From contig NZ_JAELUP010000020.1 in NCBI RefSeq assembly GCF_016424485.1, positions 41,434 to 105,433 of the forward strand: DNA of 64,000 bases, in the 5' to 3' direction. Positions within the stretch are counted from its first letter, which is position 1; each line of letters begins with the position of its first letter. Made by a program: the position numbers and the translations under genes. The stretch comes from Paenibacillus roseus. GTDB taxonomy: Bacteria; Bacillota; Bacilli; Paenibacillales; Paenibacillaceae. Under the pieces are notes generated by a model, which saw only the letters and a list, made by a program, of their open reading frames with translations, was not told the origin of the DNA and did not search any database. Shown here in pieces: positions 54,612 through 63,132 of this stretch.

Positions 54612-55616
54612 ATGATGGATTCAGCTTTTATTATCTTATGTGTCGTTGTTTTTCTGGCCCTTGCTTTTGACTTTATTAACGGCTTCCATGATACGGCCAA
54701 TGCGATTGCGACATCGGTATCGACACGGGCATTGTCGCCGCGGGTGGCTATTTTGCTAGCTTCCACAATGAACTTCGTCGGCGCGTTAACCTTCACCGGC
54801 GTAGCGAAGACAATCGGAGGCAGCGTGGCAAACCCTGCAGATTTGGAGCACGGGGTACAGATTGTCATAGCCGCTTTGCTGGCTGCGATTATATGGAACC
54901 TGGTTACCTGGTGGTTCGGCATTCCGTCCTCTTCCTCACATGCGCTTATTGGCGCGCTGGCAGGCTCGGTTATCGGAGCAGCAGGCATTGCGGGCATTAA
55001 CGGCAGCGGCTTTACGAGCATTATTCAGGCGCTGATCTTCTCACCGCTGATCGCCTTTACGTTGGGTTTCACCCTGATGTGGCTGCTCAAAAAGATTTTT
55101 GCCAATCGCAGTCCGCACCAGATCAACAAGGGCTTCCGCACGGGACAAATTTTTACCGCGGCGTTCCAGGCGTTCACGCATGGTACGAACGATGCACAGA
55201 AGGCGATGGGGATTATCACCTTTGCCCTCGTTGCCGCAGGCGTTCAGGACAATCTGGATGTACCGTTGTGGGTTAAATTGTCCGCTGCTACGGCGATGGC
55301 CCTCGGAACTTCTGTCGGTGGATGGAAAATCATCAAGACGATGGGGACAAAAATATTCAAAATCGAGCCGATCAATGGTTTCGCTGCTGACGCGGCGTCC
55401 GCGGCGGTTATTTTGGCGGCGACCATTACGCATTTTCCGGTCAGCACGACGCATACAATCACCTCCTCGATTCTCGGGGTGGGCAGCGCCAAGCGTTTCT
55501 CTGGCGTAAAATGGTCGGTAGCCGGACGGATCATCATTGCATGGGTTATCACAATCCCGATCTCCCTTGTACTCGGCATGATTCTATTCCAATTGATCAA
55601 TTGGATCTGGCTGTAA
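54612..55616 (+). CDS. pit: PiT-family inorganic phosphate transporter
   Basis: 334-residue integral membrane protein taking up phosphate (as metal-phosphate with H+). Both family motifs are visible: GFHDTANAIATSVSTRAL in the N-terminal half and THGTNDAQKAMGII in the second repeat. About ten helices. It starts ATG 54612 (ATG 54615 equally possible) and is cotranscribed with the DUF47 gene. Confidence 0.92.
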   Translation: MMDSAFIILCVVVFLALAFDFINGFHDTANAIATSVSTRALSPRVAILLASTMNFVGALTFTGVAKTIGGSVANPADLEHGVQIVIAALLAAIIWNLVTWWFGIPSSSSHALIGALAGSVIGAAGIAGINGSGFTSIIQALIFSPLIAFTLGFTLMWLLKKIFANRSPHQINKGFRTGQIFTAAFQAFTHGTNDAQKAMGIITFALVAAGVQDNLDVPLWVKLSAATAMALGTSVGGWKIIKTMGTKIFKIEPINGFAADAASAAVILAATITHFPVSTTHTITSSILGVGSAKRFSGVKWSVAGRIIIAWVITIPISLVLGMILFQLINWIWL

Positions 55617-55670
55617 TCCATAGCCGGCAAGATGAACAACTATCAAGCATAAGCATTAGATATCAAAGAA

Positions 55671-55790
55671 GGCTCTCCCTGCAAAAACATGCTCCCTTGA
55701 AGCGGTCAGGATGAATGGAATCAACCTGCCGCCTGACAAGGGAGCCATGTGCGACGCGAAATTCGCGCAGGGGAGCTTTCTTTTTTTTGA
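55671..55790 (+). terminator. Three-way-junction terminator after pit
   Basis: Outer stem 55674-55682 with 55767-55776 (CTCTCCCTGC / GCAGGGGAGC), a long inner hairpin 55687-55699 with 55737-55750 (ACATGCTCCCTTG / CAAGGGAGCCATGT) that continues as GCGG-CAGG/CCTG-CCGC, and a second hairpin CGCGAA-A-TTCGCG (55755-55767). Eight T follow at 55781-55788. It is far larger than a normal terminator and could also release a stable RNA. Confidence 0.6.
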
Positions 55791-55853
55791 GCGTACAACG
55801 AAGCTTTTGAGCATCGGAGGAAGGTGAGGCGATTTACGTTTGCGGGGAAGCGG

Positions 55854-56450
55854 CTAGCGGCGTGAACGCCGTCTTGAGCTGCGACCTGCTGTGGTTCTCC
55901 TGCCCGTGCGTCGTCTGGTCCCAGAGGGGCGGCGCGCACGTCCCCGGCCAGTTTTGCGTCCGCGTCTACGTCTTCTTCTTGCAGATGTATCCCAATCATC
56001 GACGTCATCGGATGCGGTAGTCGATGCGCCCTTTTTGCCAAAAGTACTCATCAGCAGCTTGAACATGGGGGCCATCTGTTGAAAGCTGGATACCATCTTC
56101 TGAACTTTGCCCACGGTGCCGATGATGCCGTCGATGCCGCCCATTCGGTCAATGATGCCTTTAATATCTCCTAATTTGTCGAGGGAGAGGGGGCCTTTGC
56201 TTTCGCTCGGGATCAGAGATGTGCTGGCGGGTGAAAAGCCGGAATCTGCTCCACCCGGTATTTGTCCTCCGCCCTGACCGAAGGAATCGGAAAGACCCGG
56301 GAAGGCGGAGACTTGCCCGTTCTGGTTTCTGCTTGGATGAGAATGATGGGAAGGCGGGTAACGATGATTCACAGAAATCACGACCTTTTTCAAAATTTCG
56401 CCTGCGACACGGAGAATAAGGGCCAATTGGCTCCATAATGTTCGTGTCAA
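55854..56450 (-). CDS. YqfQ/VrrA-like protein with arginine-rich tail
   Basis: 198 residues from TTG 56450 (weak ribosome site). The N-terminal third is Gly/Ser/Pro-rich and probably disordered. A helical core has IKGIIDRMGGIDGIIGTVGK then QKMVSSFQQMAPMFKLLMS, resembling the YqfQ/VrrA family of Bacillales. The last 45 residues are dominated by Arg (about half), so the protein should bind nucleic acid or acidic surfaces. Function unknown; start uncertain. Confidence 0.6.
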   Translation of the reverse strand: MTRTLWSQLALILRVAGEILKKVVISVNHRYPPSHHSHPSRNQNGQVSAFPGLSDSFGQGGGQIPGGADSGFSPASTSLIPSESKGPLSLDKLGDIKGIIDRMGGIDGIIGTVGKVQKMVSSFQQMAPMFKLLMSTFGKKGASTTASDDVDDWDTSARRRRRRGRKTGRGRARRPSGTRRRTGRRTTAGRSSRRRSRR

Positions 56451-56457
56451 GAGTCCG

Positions 56458-56607
56458 TTGTCCGCTCGCCAGACGTTTTCGTATACTTCCGTCTATCCTG
56501 CGTTAGTTTATGTAGTAGGCAAACATAAGGTTTGGACGAATGTCCCGAGTTGGTCGGATTTGTAAAAGTTTGCGATGTTTTTCGGGAAGGTGCTTACCTT
56601 CCTTTTT
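56458..56607 (+). ncRNA. Candidate small RNA with its own promoter and terminator
   Basis: TTGTCC (56458-56463) and TATACT (56482-56487) form a sigma-A-like promoter with an 18-bp spacer. About 100 nt downstream GGAAGGT-GCTT-ACCTTCC (about 56585-56602) plus TTTTT is a textbook terminator. No plus-strand gene lies between, nor for 700 bp before, so the terminator has no other obvious client. The RNA would run from about 56494 to 56606. Not matched to a known family. Confidence 0.45.
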
Positions 56608-56822
56608 CTCTGTAAAGCGTGAATACGGTAACGGTTGAAAAATCATACCAATACTTATACAATGTAGAAGAGTCATGCATGTGCGGTAAAACAAGATAAG
56701 CTTGCTTTATAGGTGAACAAGCTTGTTGCGGAAAAAATTTTGTTGTTTTGCGGAACGCTGCTTGCTATACCGGGGTATCGGTTGGACGGCTGTTTACGCT
56801 TATATAGGGGTGAATACATCGT
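56608..56822. other. Promoter region of yerC
   Basis: AT-rich spacer containing ACAAGCTTGT-like palindromic sequence near 56725; no gene seen. GGGGTGAA before 56823 is the ribosome site of yerC. Confidence 0.35.
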
Positions 56823-57113
56823 ATGCAATTGAAAAAATTGAATGATAAAGCCATTGACCAACTGTTTGAGGCGGTATTGACGCTTAAATCGGTAGAGGAA
56901 TGTTATATCTTTTTTGACGACTTGTGTACTGTCAACGAAATTCAGTCGCTGTCTCAGCGTCTGGAGGTTGCGCGCATGTTGGGGAAAGGCTCGACGTACA
57001 GTCAGATTGAAGCGGAGACAGGAGCGAGTACGGCTACTATCTCGCGGGTCAAGCGCTGCCTGAACTATGGGAATGACGGCTATAAGCTGGCATTAGAGCG
57101 TCTGGAGCGTTAA
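56823..57113 (+). CDS. yerC: YerC/TrpR-like DNA-binding protein
   Basis: 96 residues, all helical. The TrpR-like HTH reads SQRLEVARMLGKGSTYSQIE followed by AETGASTATISRVKRCL. Family members are small regulators of unknown target. It sits 4 nt before the CbiX-like gene, so the two are cotranscribed; the order matches yerC of Bacillus subtilis following the pur region. Confidence 0.85.
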   Translation: MQLKKLNDKAIDQLFEAVLTLKSVEECYIFFDDLCTVNEIQSLSQRLEVARMLGKGSTYSQIEAETGASTATISRVKRCLNYGNDGYKLALERLER

Positions 57114-57117
57114 GTTT

Positions 57118-57930
57118 ATGCAGCCTGGCATTCTGGTCATCAGCCATGGTTCAAGGGAGGAAGCTTGGGTTAAGCTGGTAGATGAGGCTGTGGCTCGGAT
57201 AAAGCTGACGCGGCCTGTGCCGGTTGTCTCTGCATTTCTTGAGATTGTGGAAGGGCGTTTGATTCAGGACGGCATTGATCAATTGGAGGCGGAAGGCGTA
57301 ACGGATATGTACGTGCTTCCGCTCTTTGTGTCTTCGGGCAGTACGCATGTGGACGATATCGGACAGGGTTTCGGCGAGCCGCGGGTATCTCCGGACCGTG
57401 AAGGTGAGTTGGCGACATTCGCAATTCGCACTGCCCGTGTGGAATACGGGCAACCGATCGACAACGATCCGTTCATTGCCGAGCTGCTGTATGAGAATAT
57501 CCGGGAGCTGTCGGAGCAGCCTGAGCAGGAGGAATTGCTGCTGATCGGACATGGCAGCCGGGAGAAGATATTTCACGGACGCTGGCGCGACGGGCTTGCC
57601 CAGCTTGCGGAGCGGGTGCGCGAACTGGGCGGCTTCGCGGGTGCCCGTACGGCAATGCTGCTGCCGAATCAGGCGGCGTGCGTGCTGCGTGCGATGAACA
57701 ACAAGGCCCCGCAGCGGGCGGTACTCGTGGTGCCGCTCTTTTTGAGCAAGGGTTATTTTACAAATAAAGTGATCCCGACAAGGCTGGACGGGCTGGAATA
57801 TCGATATAATGGAAGAACGTTGCTGCCGCACCCTTTTGTCACAAGATGGATGGAGCAGCAGATTGAAGAATGGCTGGAGCGGATCGCTGCTGGTGAACAT
57901 GCTGTTGCAGAAGTGGAGGCTGAACACTAG
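57118..57930 (+). CDS. CbiX-type sirohydrochlorin chelatase-like protein
   Basis: 270 residues built of two CbiX-like halves, with the candidate metal-inserting His in ILVISHGSREEAW (about residue 10) and LLIGHGSREKIF (about residue 145). CbiX/SirB enzymes insert Co2+ or Fe2+ into sirohydrochlorin. No other tetrapyrrole gene is nearby, so the metal and product cannot be chosen. The C-terminus is short and acidic with no His-rich tail. Confidence 0.8.
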   Translation: MQPGILVISHGSREEAWVKLVDEAVARIKLTRPVPVVSAFLEIVEGRLIQDGIDQLEAEGVTDMYVLPLFVSSGSTHVDDIGQGFGEPRVSPDREGELATFAIRTARVEYGQPIDNDPFIAELLYENIRELSEQPEQEELLLIGHGSREKIFHGRWRDGLAQLAERVRELGGFAGARTAMLLPNQAACVLRAMNNKAPQRAVLVVPLFLSKGYFTNKVIPTRLDGLEYRYNGRTLLPHPFVTRWMEQQIEEWLERIAAGEHAVAEVEAEH

Positions 57931-58007
57931 CACAAGAATAGCACGAGTAAACGCAGAATCAAAAATAAAAGGCAATGCGTTCCGGCAGTGAAAGGAGCGG
58001 GAAATGA

Positions 58008-58922
58008 ATGGACTATAAACGAGCGCGATTAATCTATAATCCTACCTCGGGCCGTGAGGAGATGAAGCGGCGTCTGCCGGATATTTTGCAGCGGCTTGAA
58101 ATGGGCGGTATTGAAACAAGTTGTCATGCCACGACCGGAGAAGGAGATGCGACGCGGGCAGCGACGGAGGCGATAGAACGCGGCTTCGACATGATCATTG
58201 CCGCAGGCGGTGACGGGACGTTGTATGAGATTATCAACGGCATGGCCGAGCAGGAGTACAGGCCGCCGCTGGGTATTTTGCCGTTAGGGACGACGAACGA
58301 CTTTGCCCGGGCGCTTGGCATCCCGAAGCACTGGGAATATGCGTGCGATCTGATCATTCAACAGTATACGCGGATGATGGACGTCGGCAAGGCCAATGAT
58401 CGTTATTTTATAAATATTGCGGGTGGGGGCTCGCTGACCGAGCTGACGTATGAGGTGCCGAGCAAGCTGAAAACGATGATTGGGCAGCTGGCTTACTATA
58501 TGAAGGGTCTGGAGAAGATGGTGCGGCTGCGGCCGACAGAGTTGCTGATTCAGGGCAATGGCTTTGCGCCGATTCATGAAGAAATTATGCTGTTCCTGAT
58601 TTGCAACAGCAATTCCGTAGGCGGCTTTGAGCGGCTGGCGCCGGAGGCGAGCCTGGATGACGGCTTGTTCGATGTCATTGTATTGCGCAAGTGTAATCTG
58701 CCGGAGTTTATCCGCATTGCATCGATGGCGTTGCGCGGCGAGCATTTGAACGATCCGCATGTTATTCATTTCCGCACGGACCAAATGACCGTGACGACGC
58801 CGGATTACGTGCAAATCAACCTGGACGGCGAGTATGGCGGCAATCTGCCGGGTGCATTCCAGGTGCTGCCGGCGCATTTACCGATTATTGTCGATGAATC
58901 CGGGCATTCGTCGTATAATTAG
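58008..58922 (+). CDS. dgkB: Diacylglycerol kinase, soluble type (DgkB)
   Basis: 304 residues from ATG 58008 after AAAGGAGCGGG. Lipid-kinase fold with the nucleotide-binding motif AAGGDGTLYEIINGMAEQ and LGTTNDFARALGIP. DgkB returns diacylglycerol, released during lipoteichoic acid synthesis, to phosphatidic acid. In Bacillus subtilis dgkB (yerQ) precedes the RNA methyltransferase gene yefA, as it does here. Confidence 0.9.
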   Translation: MDYKRARLIYNPTSGREEMKRRLPDILQRLEMGGIETSCHATTGEGDATRAATEAIERGFDMIIAAGGDGTLYEIINGMAEQEYRPPLGILPLGTTNDFARALGIPKHWEYACDLIIQQYTRMMDVGKANDRYFINIAGGGSLTELTYEVPSKLKTMIGQLAYYMKGLEKMVRLRPTELLIQGNGFAPIHEEIMLFLICNSNSVGGFERLAPEASLDDGLFDVIVLRKCNLPEFIRIASMALRGEHLNDPHVIHFRTDQMTVTTPDYVQINLDGEYGGNLPGAFQVLPAHLPIIVDESGHSSYN

Positions 58923-59016
58923 GAGATTAAGCGTGTGAAAGATTTCGGGGGAGCGGGGCGCTCACCCTTTAGTTAAAAGAAATGAAGAAGGCAATGGAAC
59001 GGAGCGCAGTTAAATA

Positions 59017-60453
59017 ATGAGTATACCAGTACAAAAAAACGATGTCGTGGTAACCGATGTAATCGGCTTGACGCATGATGGCGAAGGGGTAGGCCGTGTG
59101 GACGGCTTTACCCTTTTTATACAGGGGGCGCTGCCCGGCGAGCAGGTGCGGGCCAAGGTATTGAAAGTGAAAAAGCAATATGGCTATGCCAAGCTGCTCG
59201 ACACGCTGAAGGCGAGCCCGGATCGCGTGGATGCGCCTTGCGCGATCTACGAGCAATGCGGCGGCTGCCAACTGCAGCATATGAGCTACGAAGCGCAGCT
59301 TCGCTGGAAACGGCAGCATGTCATTGACAATTTGCAGCGGATCGGGAAGCTGCAAATTGCAGATGGAGATGCAGATGCAGGAGTGCCAGGGGTAGGACAG
59401 CGTGGAGCGGGCATCATCGTGCATGACACAATCGGGATGGACGAGCCATGGCGCTACCGGAATAAGGCGCAAGTGCCGATCGGGATGGGTGGTGCAGGTC
59501 AAGGGACACCAGATTCACTCGTGGGCGGGTTTTATGCGCGCGGCAGTCATCGCATTATTGATATGGATGAGTGCCTGATCCAGCATGAGCGCAATGATGA
59601 TGCTGTTCGCAAGGTGAAGCAGATCGGCAGGAAGCTAGGCGTAACCGCCTATGATGAGGAGAGCGGCCGTGGCTTGTTGCGCCATGTGATGGTACGGAGC
59701 GGTTTTGTCAGCGGCGAGGTCATGGTAGTGCTGATCACCAATGGCTCCCGTATTCCGCAGGTAGAGAAGTGGATTGAAGGGATTCGCGAAGCGCTGCCTG
59801 ACGTGACCAGTATTGTGCAGAATGTGAATCAGAAGAAGACGAATGTCATCTTCGGCGAGGAGACGAAGGTTCTGTGGGGCAGTGAGGTTATCTATGACGA
59901 ACTGGACGGCATTCGTTTTGCAATCTCGGCAAGATCGTTCTATCAGGTGAATCCGTTGCAGACGGTTGCCTTGTACCGCAATGCGGTGGAATACGCGGGA
60001 TTAAGCGGTACGGAGACGGTCATTGACGCTTACTGCGGTATTGGAACAATTTCGTTGTTCCTGGCACGGCAGGCGGGACGAGTGTACGGCGTTGAGATTG
60101 TGCCGGAGGCGATTGAGGATGCGGGGCGCAATGCGGCGCTGAACGGGATTACGAATGCCGAGTTCGAGGCGGGCCCGGCCGAGGTTGTCATTCCGCGCTG
60201 GCGCGAGGAAGGCATCGTCGCCGATGTCATCGTCGTTGATCCGCCCCGCAAGGGCTGCGACCCTGCGCTGCTGGACACGATTCTGAAGATGAAGCCGGAA
60301 CGGGTAGTGTATGTGAGCTGTAATCCTTCGACGTTGGCAAGGGATTTGCGAGTGCTGGAAGACGGCGGGTACAGGGCGGTGGAAGTACAGCCGGTGGATA
60401 TGTTTCCGTGGACGGTGCATATCGAAAGTGTTTGTTTACTGGTTAAGAATTAA
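59017..60453 (+). CDS. rlmCD: 23S rRNA (uracil-5-)-methyltransferase RlmCD-type
   Basis: 478 residues. An N-terminal TRAM domain (about 1-60) is followed by a cysteine cluster [14 protein letters not shown] for [4Fe-4S], then a SAM domain with [30 protein letters not shown] and the catalytic Cys in [13 protein letters not shown]. It makes m5U in 23S rRNA. An integrative element begins within about 100 bp of its stop; its C-terminus ([13 protein letters not shown]) looks normal, so the gene is not disrupted. Confidence 0.92.
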   Translation: MSIPVQKNDVVVTDVIGLTHDGEGVGRVDGFTLFIQGALPGEQVRAKVLKVKKQYGYAKLLDTLKASPDRVDAPCAIYEQCGGCQLQHMSYEAQLRWKRQHVIDNLQRIGKLQIADGDADAGVPGVGQRGAGIIVHDTIGMDEPWRYRNKAQVPIGMGGAGQGTPDSLVGGFYARGSHRIIDMDECLIQHERNDDAVRKVKQIGRKLGVTAYDEESGRGLLRHVMVRSGFVSGEVMVVLITNGSRIPQVEKWIEGIREALPDVTSIVQNVNQKKTNVIFGEETKVLWGSEVIYDELDGIRFAISARSFYQVNPLQTVALYRNAVEYAGLSGTETVIDAYCGIGTISLFLARQAGRVYGVEIVPEAIEDAGRNAALNGITNAEFEAGPAEVVIPRWREEGIVADVIVVDPPRKGCDPALLDTILKMKPERVVYVSCNPSTLARDLRVLEDGGYRAVEVQPVDMFPWTVHIESVCLLVKN

Positions 60454-60542
60454 TACAGGGTTTAATTTTCCTTGATTTATAAGGGGTTTCGGGGTTGGTA
60501 CAGAAAGTTTTTTTGGACTATAACAGCGGGGTTTTGCGGCGG

Positions 60543-60563
60543 TTGGTGCGAAATTGGTGCGAA
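60543..60563. repeat. Direct repeats TTGGTGCGAA near the integrase, possible attL arm sites
   Basis: TTGGTGCGAA occurs at 60543-60552 and TTGGTGCGAA again at 60554-60563, 11 bp apart, with a related GGTTGGTAC at 60493-60500. Short direct repeats between integrase and junction are typical arm-binding sites of tyrosine recombinases. The core att sequence cannot be fixed without the right end. Confidence 0.45.
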
Positions 60564-60572
60564 TCTATCTTC

Positions 60573-60608
60573 AGACGACGTTCAGGGCAGACGAACGTCG
60601 TCTTTATT
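60573..60608 (+). terminator. Terminator between rlmCD and the integrase gene
   Basis: AGACGACGTTC (60573-60583) and GAACGTCGTCT (60593-60603) are perfect complements around a 9-nt loop; TTTATTT follows on the plus strand. It may also slow transcription from the integrase side. It overlaps the end of the integrase gene. Confidence 0.75.
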
Positions 60609-61779
60609 TCGTCTTCCTGGCTGGGAGGAACAGAATGTCGCTGACCTTGTTTGCCGCGTCCTTGTCGGCAGCTTGCAGCGCATGGCCGTAAATGTTCATC
60701 GTTGTTGTAATGTCACCATGTCCCAGCCGCTCTGCAATTACTTTAGCGTGAACGCCTTGATTAATCAAAAGCGTTGCCGCTGTGTGCCGCAGATCGTGGA
60801 AGCGGATATAGCGTAGCCTGTTCTTTTTAAGGAATATTCTGAACCACTGATACGGACGTTCGTGATGGAAGGCCTTGCCGTCTGGGTGCGCGAAGATGAA
60901 TAGTTTATCGCCGCCCTGCCAGTCTTCTATAGCGTTCCGTTCTTCGGCTTGGTGCCGCTGGTATTCGCGTAAGAGTTCCAGCATTGCCGCCGACAAGCCT
61001 ACCTTACGCCGGGATTTCTTCGTTTTCGGCTCCTTAACCTTTGCTACTCCGGCTGTAGTGGACGATACGCTTTGCTGTACCTCTATATGGCCGCGATCCC
61101 AGTCCACATGCCGCCATTCCAGCGCCAGCAATTCCCCGCGCCGTAGGCCTGTGTGTATCGCAAGTTTGACCATGACTTGCCAGTGTATCGGTTCTTTTTC
61201 TAGTGCCTGCATGAGCGTTTTGACTTCCGTTTCATCGTACGGTAAGACGTCTTTATAGCTTACCTTCGGCTTTTGCACTGGGGCGACCGGGTTCCGTTTT
61301 ATAACCTCCCATTCGACCGCCCGTGAAAAAATGTTTTTGAGAATCCTGTGATTGTATTGGACGGAGCCTGACGACAAGCTGCCGTCTTTTCCGTCTTTTC
61401 TGCCCCCGGTCTTGCCAAGCGATTTCAGGTAGTCTGCGATTAATAGAGGTGTAATATCCTCCATCCGATAATGCCCAAATGTCGGGAGAATTCGAAGCTT
61501 TAAGTTGGAATCATACGTGTAAAGCGTCCGCTCTGCTAAATGTTCGTTTGCGTACTTTTCCCGCCACTCTTCCATAAATGCGCTGAACGTCATGCGCTGC
61601 GGTTTAATGTACTGGCCTGTTTCAATTTCCATTTTGAACTTTGCATACTCGCTTTCCGCTTCTCGCTTGGTACGACACTTTACGGTTTTCGTGTGACGAA
61701 TGTATTTACCTTCTGCATCCTTGCCGCAGTTTACCGTTAGTCGCCAAGAGTCTTTCCCGCGCTTAACAATATTGGCCAA
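60604..61779 (-). CDS. int: Tyrosine-type site-specific integrase
   Basis: 391 residues from TTG 61779 after GAGAGGGG. An N-terminal AP2-like arm-binding domain (residues about 1-55) precedes a SAM-like core-binding domain (about 65-170) and the catalytic domain with Arg in HTGLRRGELLALEW, HDLRHTAATLL, LGHGDITTTMNIYGH and the nucleophile Tyr near 364. It integrates and excises the element that starts here. Two nt separate it from the repressor gene, so both share one minus-strand transcript. Confidence 0.93.
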   Translation of the reverse strand: MANIVKRGKDSWRLTVNCGKDAEGKYIRHTKTVKCRTKREAESEYAKFKMEIETGQYIKPQRMTFSAFMEEWREKYANEHLAERTLYTYDSNLKLRILPTFGHYRMEDITPLLIADYLKSLGKTGGRKDGKDGSLSSGSVQYNHRILKNIFSRAVEWEVIKRNPVAPVQKPKVSYKDVLPYDETEVKTLMQALEKEPIHWQVMVKLAIHTGLRRGELLALEWRHVDWDRGHIEVQQSVSSTTAGVAKVKEPKTKKSRRKVGLSAAMLELLREYQRHQAEERNAIEDWQGGDKLFIFAHPDGKAFHHERPYQWFRIFLKKNRLRYIRFHDLRHTAATLLINQGVHAKVIAERLGHGDITTTMNIYGHALQAADKDAANKVSDILFLPARKTK

Positions 61780-61781
61780 TT

Positions 61782-62291
61782 TTACCCCTCTCTTTCCGCA
61801 AATAGAAATTCTACTACACCAGCTATACGTTGCTTGTCATGATCGGACAGAACCTTGCCTTTGTAGGTAATGTCTGATTTGCTCAAAAACTCCATTAATT
61901 CTGTTACGCGCCCCATTTCCTCCAGCCAAGACAGGTCATGTTCTGCGGCCTTTCGTTCCGCTCTTGCTGCTTCCAATTCTTTGTCTGCTTGTTCTACACG
62001 TTTCGTTGCTTGCTGATATTCTGAATGCAACCCTTTTAAGAGTGTTAGTTGGTCAATTTTCTGCGCCAGTTCTTCGGGTACATAGCCCGCTTTCAACATT
62101 AACTCTGAATAGTTGGTACCAAGTGCGGAAGCTAATTTTTTCAAAATTTCCGGCGAAGGCCCGCGCTCCCCACGTTCTATCTGCGAGATATACGGCTGGG
62201 ACACTCCTGATTGTTCGGCCAGTACGGCCATAGATAGACCCGAAGCCTTTCTTATCGCTCTGAGGTACTCTCCAAAATTATTCACTTCCAA
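61782..62291 (-). CDS. XRE-family repressor of the integrative element
   Basis: 169 residues from TTG 62291, 7 nt after AAGGAGG. The HTH (LAEQSGVSQPYISQIERGER) is followed by a coiled-coil segment (EYQQATKRVEQADKELEAAR) and a C-terminal region. It should bind the palindromes in the adjacent divergent promoter region and keep the element quiet. An ImmR-like role is inferred from position. Confidence 0.88.
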   Translation of the reverse strand: MEVNNFGEYLRAIRKASGLSMAVLAEQSGVSQPYISQIERGERGPSPEILKKLASALGTNYSELMLKAGYVPEELAQKIDQLTLLKGLHSEYQQATKRVEQADKELEAARAERKAAEHDLSWLEEMGRVTELMEFLSKSDITYKGKVLSDHDKQRIAGVVEFLFAEREG

Positions 62292-62330
62292 GCGCCACGC
62301 CTCCTTATAACAGAAATAATAAACGAGAAT

Positions 62331-62416
62331 ATCGCAAATAGCAATATTATAATTGCAATCTGAAATAAAATGATTTATGATAATATTGCAAATAGCAATT
62401 TATTGCAGATATCAAT
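62331..62416. promoter_or_regulatory. Divergent operator region with three ATTGC-N5-GCAAT boxes
   Basis: ATCGCAAATAGCAAT (62331-62345), ATTGCAAATAGCAAT (62385-62399) and ATTGCAGATATCAAT (62402-62416) share a 15-bp palindrome; ATTGCAAT at 62352-62359 is an extra compact copy. Plus-strand promoter candidates are TTGCAA (62354-62359) and TATGAT (62376-62381), 16 bp apart. The last two boxes cover its start point and the first overlaps the repressor's own promoter. Confidence 0.7.
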
Positions 62417-62433
62417 ATTAAGGGGTTTTGCCA

Positions 62434-62661
62434 ATGAGTGCTTTATGGGATGCTGCAAAGCTTGCAGACTTTTTAGGGGTTAGTCCATCAACGGTCTACG
62501 CAGGAGTAAGGGAAGCTGGCCCCGGTCGTATCCCGCATGTGAAAGTGAGGGGGCGTATCTTATTCCAGCAGGAAAAGGTTGTGGAGTGGCTTGAAAACCA
62601 GCCCTCCAACAAAATTCCAACTGGTGCTAGGGAGAATGAAAAAGGTGAGATTGTACAATGA
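62434..62661 (+). CDS. Excisionase-like helix-turn-helix protein
   Basis: 75 residues from ATG 62434 after AAGGGG. The MerR-type/HTH_17 winged helix (LADFLGVSPSTVYAGVREAG followed by GRIPHVKVRGRILF and VEWLE) is the form common in excisionases and small phage activators. First gene of the lytic/transfer direction of the element, overlapping the next gene by 4 nt. Confidence 0.8.
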   Translation: MSALWDAAKLADFLGVSPSTVYAGVREAGPGRIPHVKVRGRILFQQEKVVEWLENQPSNKIPTGARENEKGEIVQ

Positions 62662-62897
62662 ACGGAGAAGTTCGGAAATTCAGCCGTAAAGCAGTTTGGC
62701 TGGCTGTTGATAGCGAATACGGTGACCGCCTTATGGAAATTACGCGGGAGCATGTCGCGCTGGCAAAGGAATTAATCGTAAATCGCGAAAGCGTTACAGA
62801 GCCTGACCGGGAGATTTATACAGCCTGTATTGAGCAATTGCGCCAGAAACGCGACAGCATTATTTCAAAATTCGAAGGAGGAAACGGCAATGATTGA
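62658..62897 (+). CDS. Small element-borne protein, unknown
   Basis: 79 residues, mostly helical and charged (MEITREHVALAKELIV, CIEQLRQKRDSIISKFEG). Overlap of start with upstream stop (ATGA) and of its end with the next start supports an operon. Not recognised. Confidence 0.7.
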   Translation: MNGEVRKFSRKAVWLAVDSEYGDRLMEITREHVALAKELIVNRESVTEPDREIYTACIEQLRQKRDSIISKFEGGNGND

Positions 62898-63132
62898 CGA
62901 GCGCGTGTTAGATGAAATCGAAAATTCAGTTGTCACGAATCCGGAATACAATAAACTAGTGGATGAAGCAATTCGGCTTTTGGAATTGCTGAATGACCGT
63001 CTTGACCTTGACCAGGAAGGCAAAGCAGCGCTAGATGCCCTGGAACATGCTTTAGCGGAAGCACAAGGCGTAGCGGTTCGCCAGGCATTCCAGAAGGGGT
63101 TGGCGTTCACAGCGCCGTGCGTTGAAGCATAG
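62890..63132 (+). CDS. Small acidic helical protein, unknown
   Basis: 80 residues from ATG 62890 with GAAGGAGG at good spacing. Acidic helices (VLDEIENSVVTNPEYNKLVD, LLELLNDRLDLDQEGKAA). Such proteins are frequent in early regions of phages and ICEs; function unknown. Confidence 0.7.
   Translation: MIDERVLDEIENSVVTNPEYNKLVDEAIRLLELLNDRLDLDQEGKAALDALEHALAEAQGVAVRQAFQKGLAFTAPCVEA

Noticed and set aside
55099..55509. Plus-strand 136-codon frame inside pit
   Set aside because: Out-of-frame, Arg/Ser-rich and overlaps the PiT signature motifs.
60436..60600. tRNA gene as attachment site for the integrase
   Set aside because: No cloverleaf or CCA-ending sequence lies at the rlmCD-integrase junction; the site appears to be at or after the methyltransferase 3' end.
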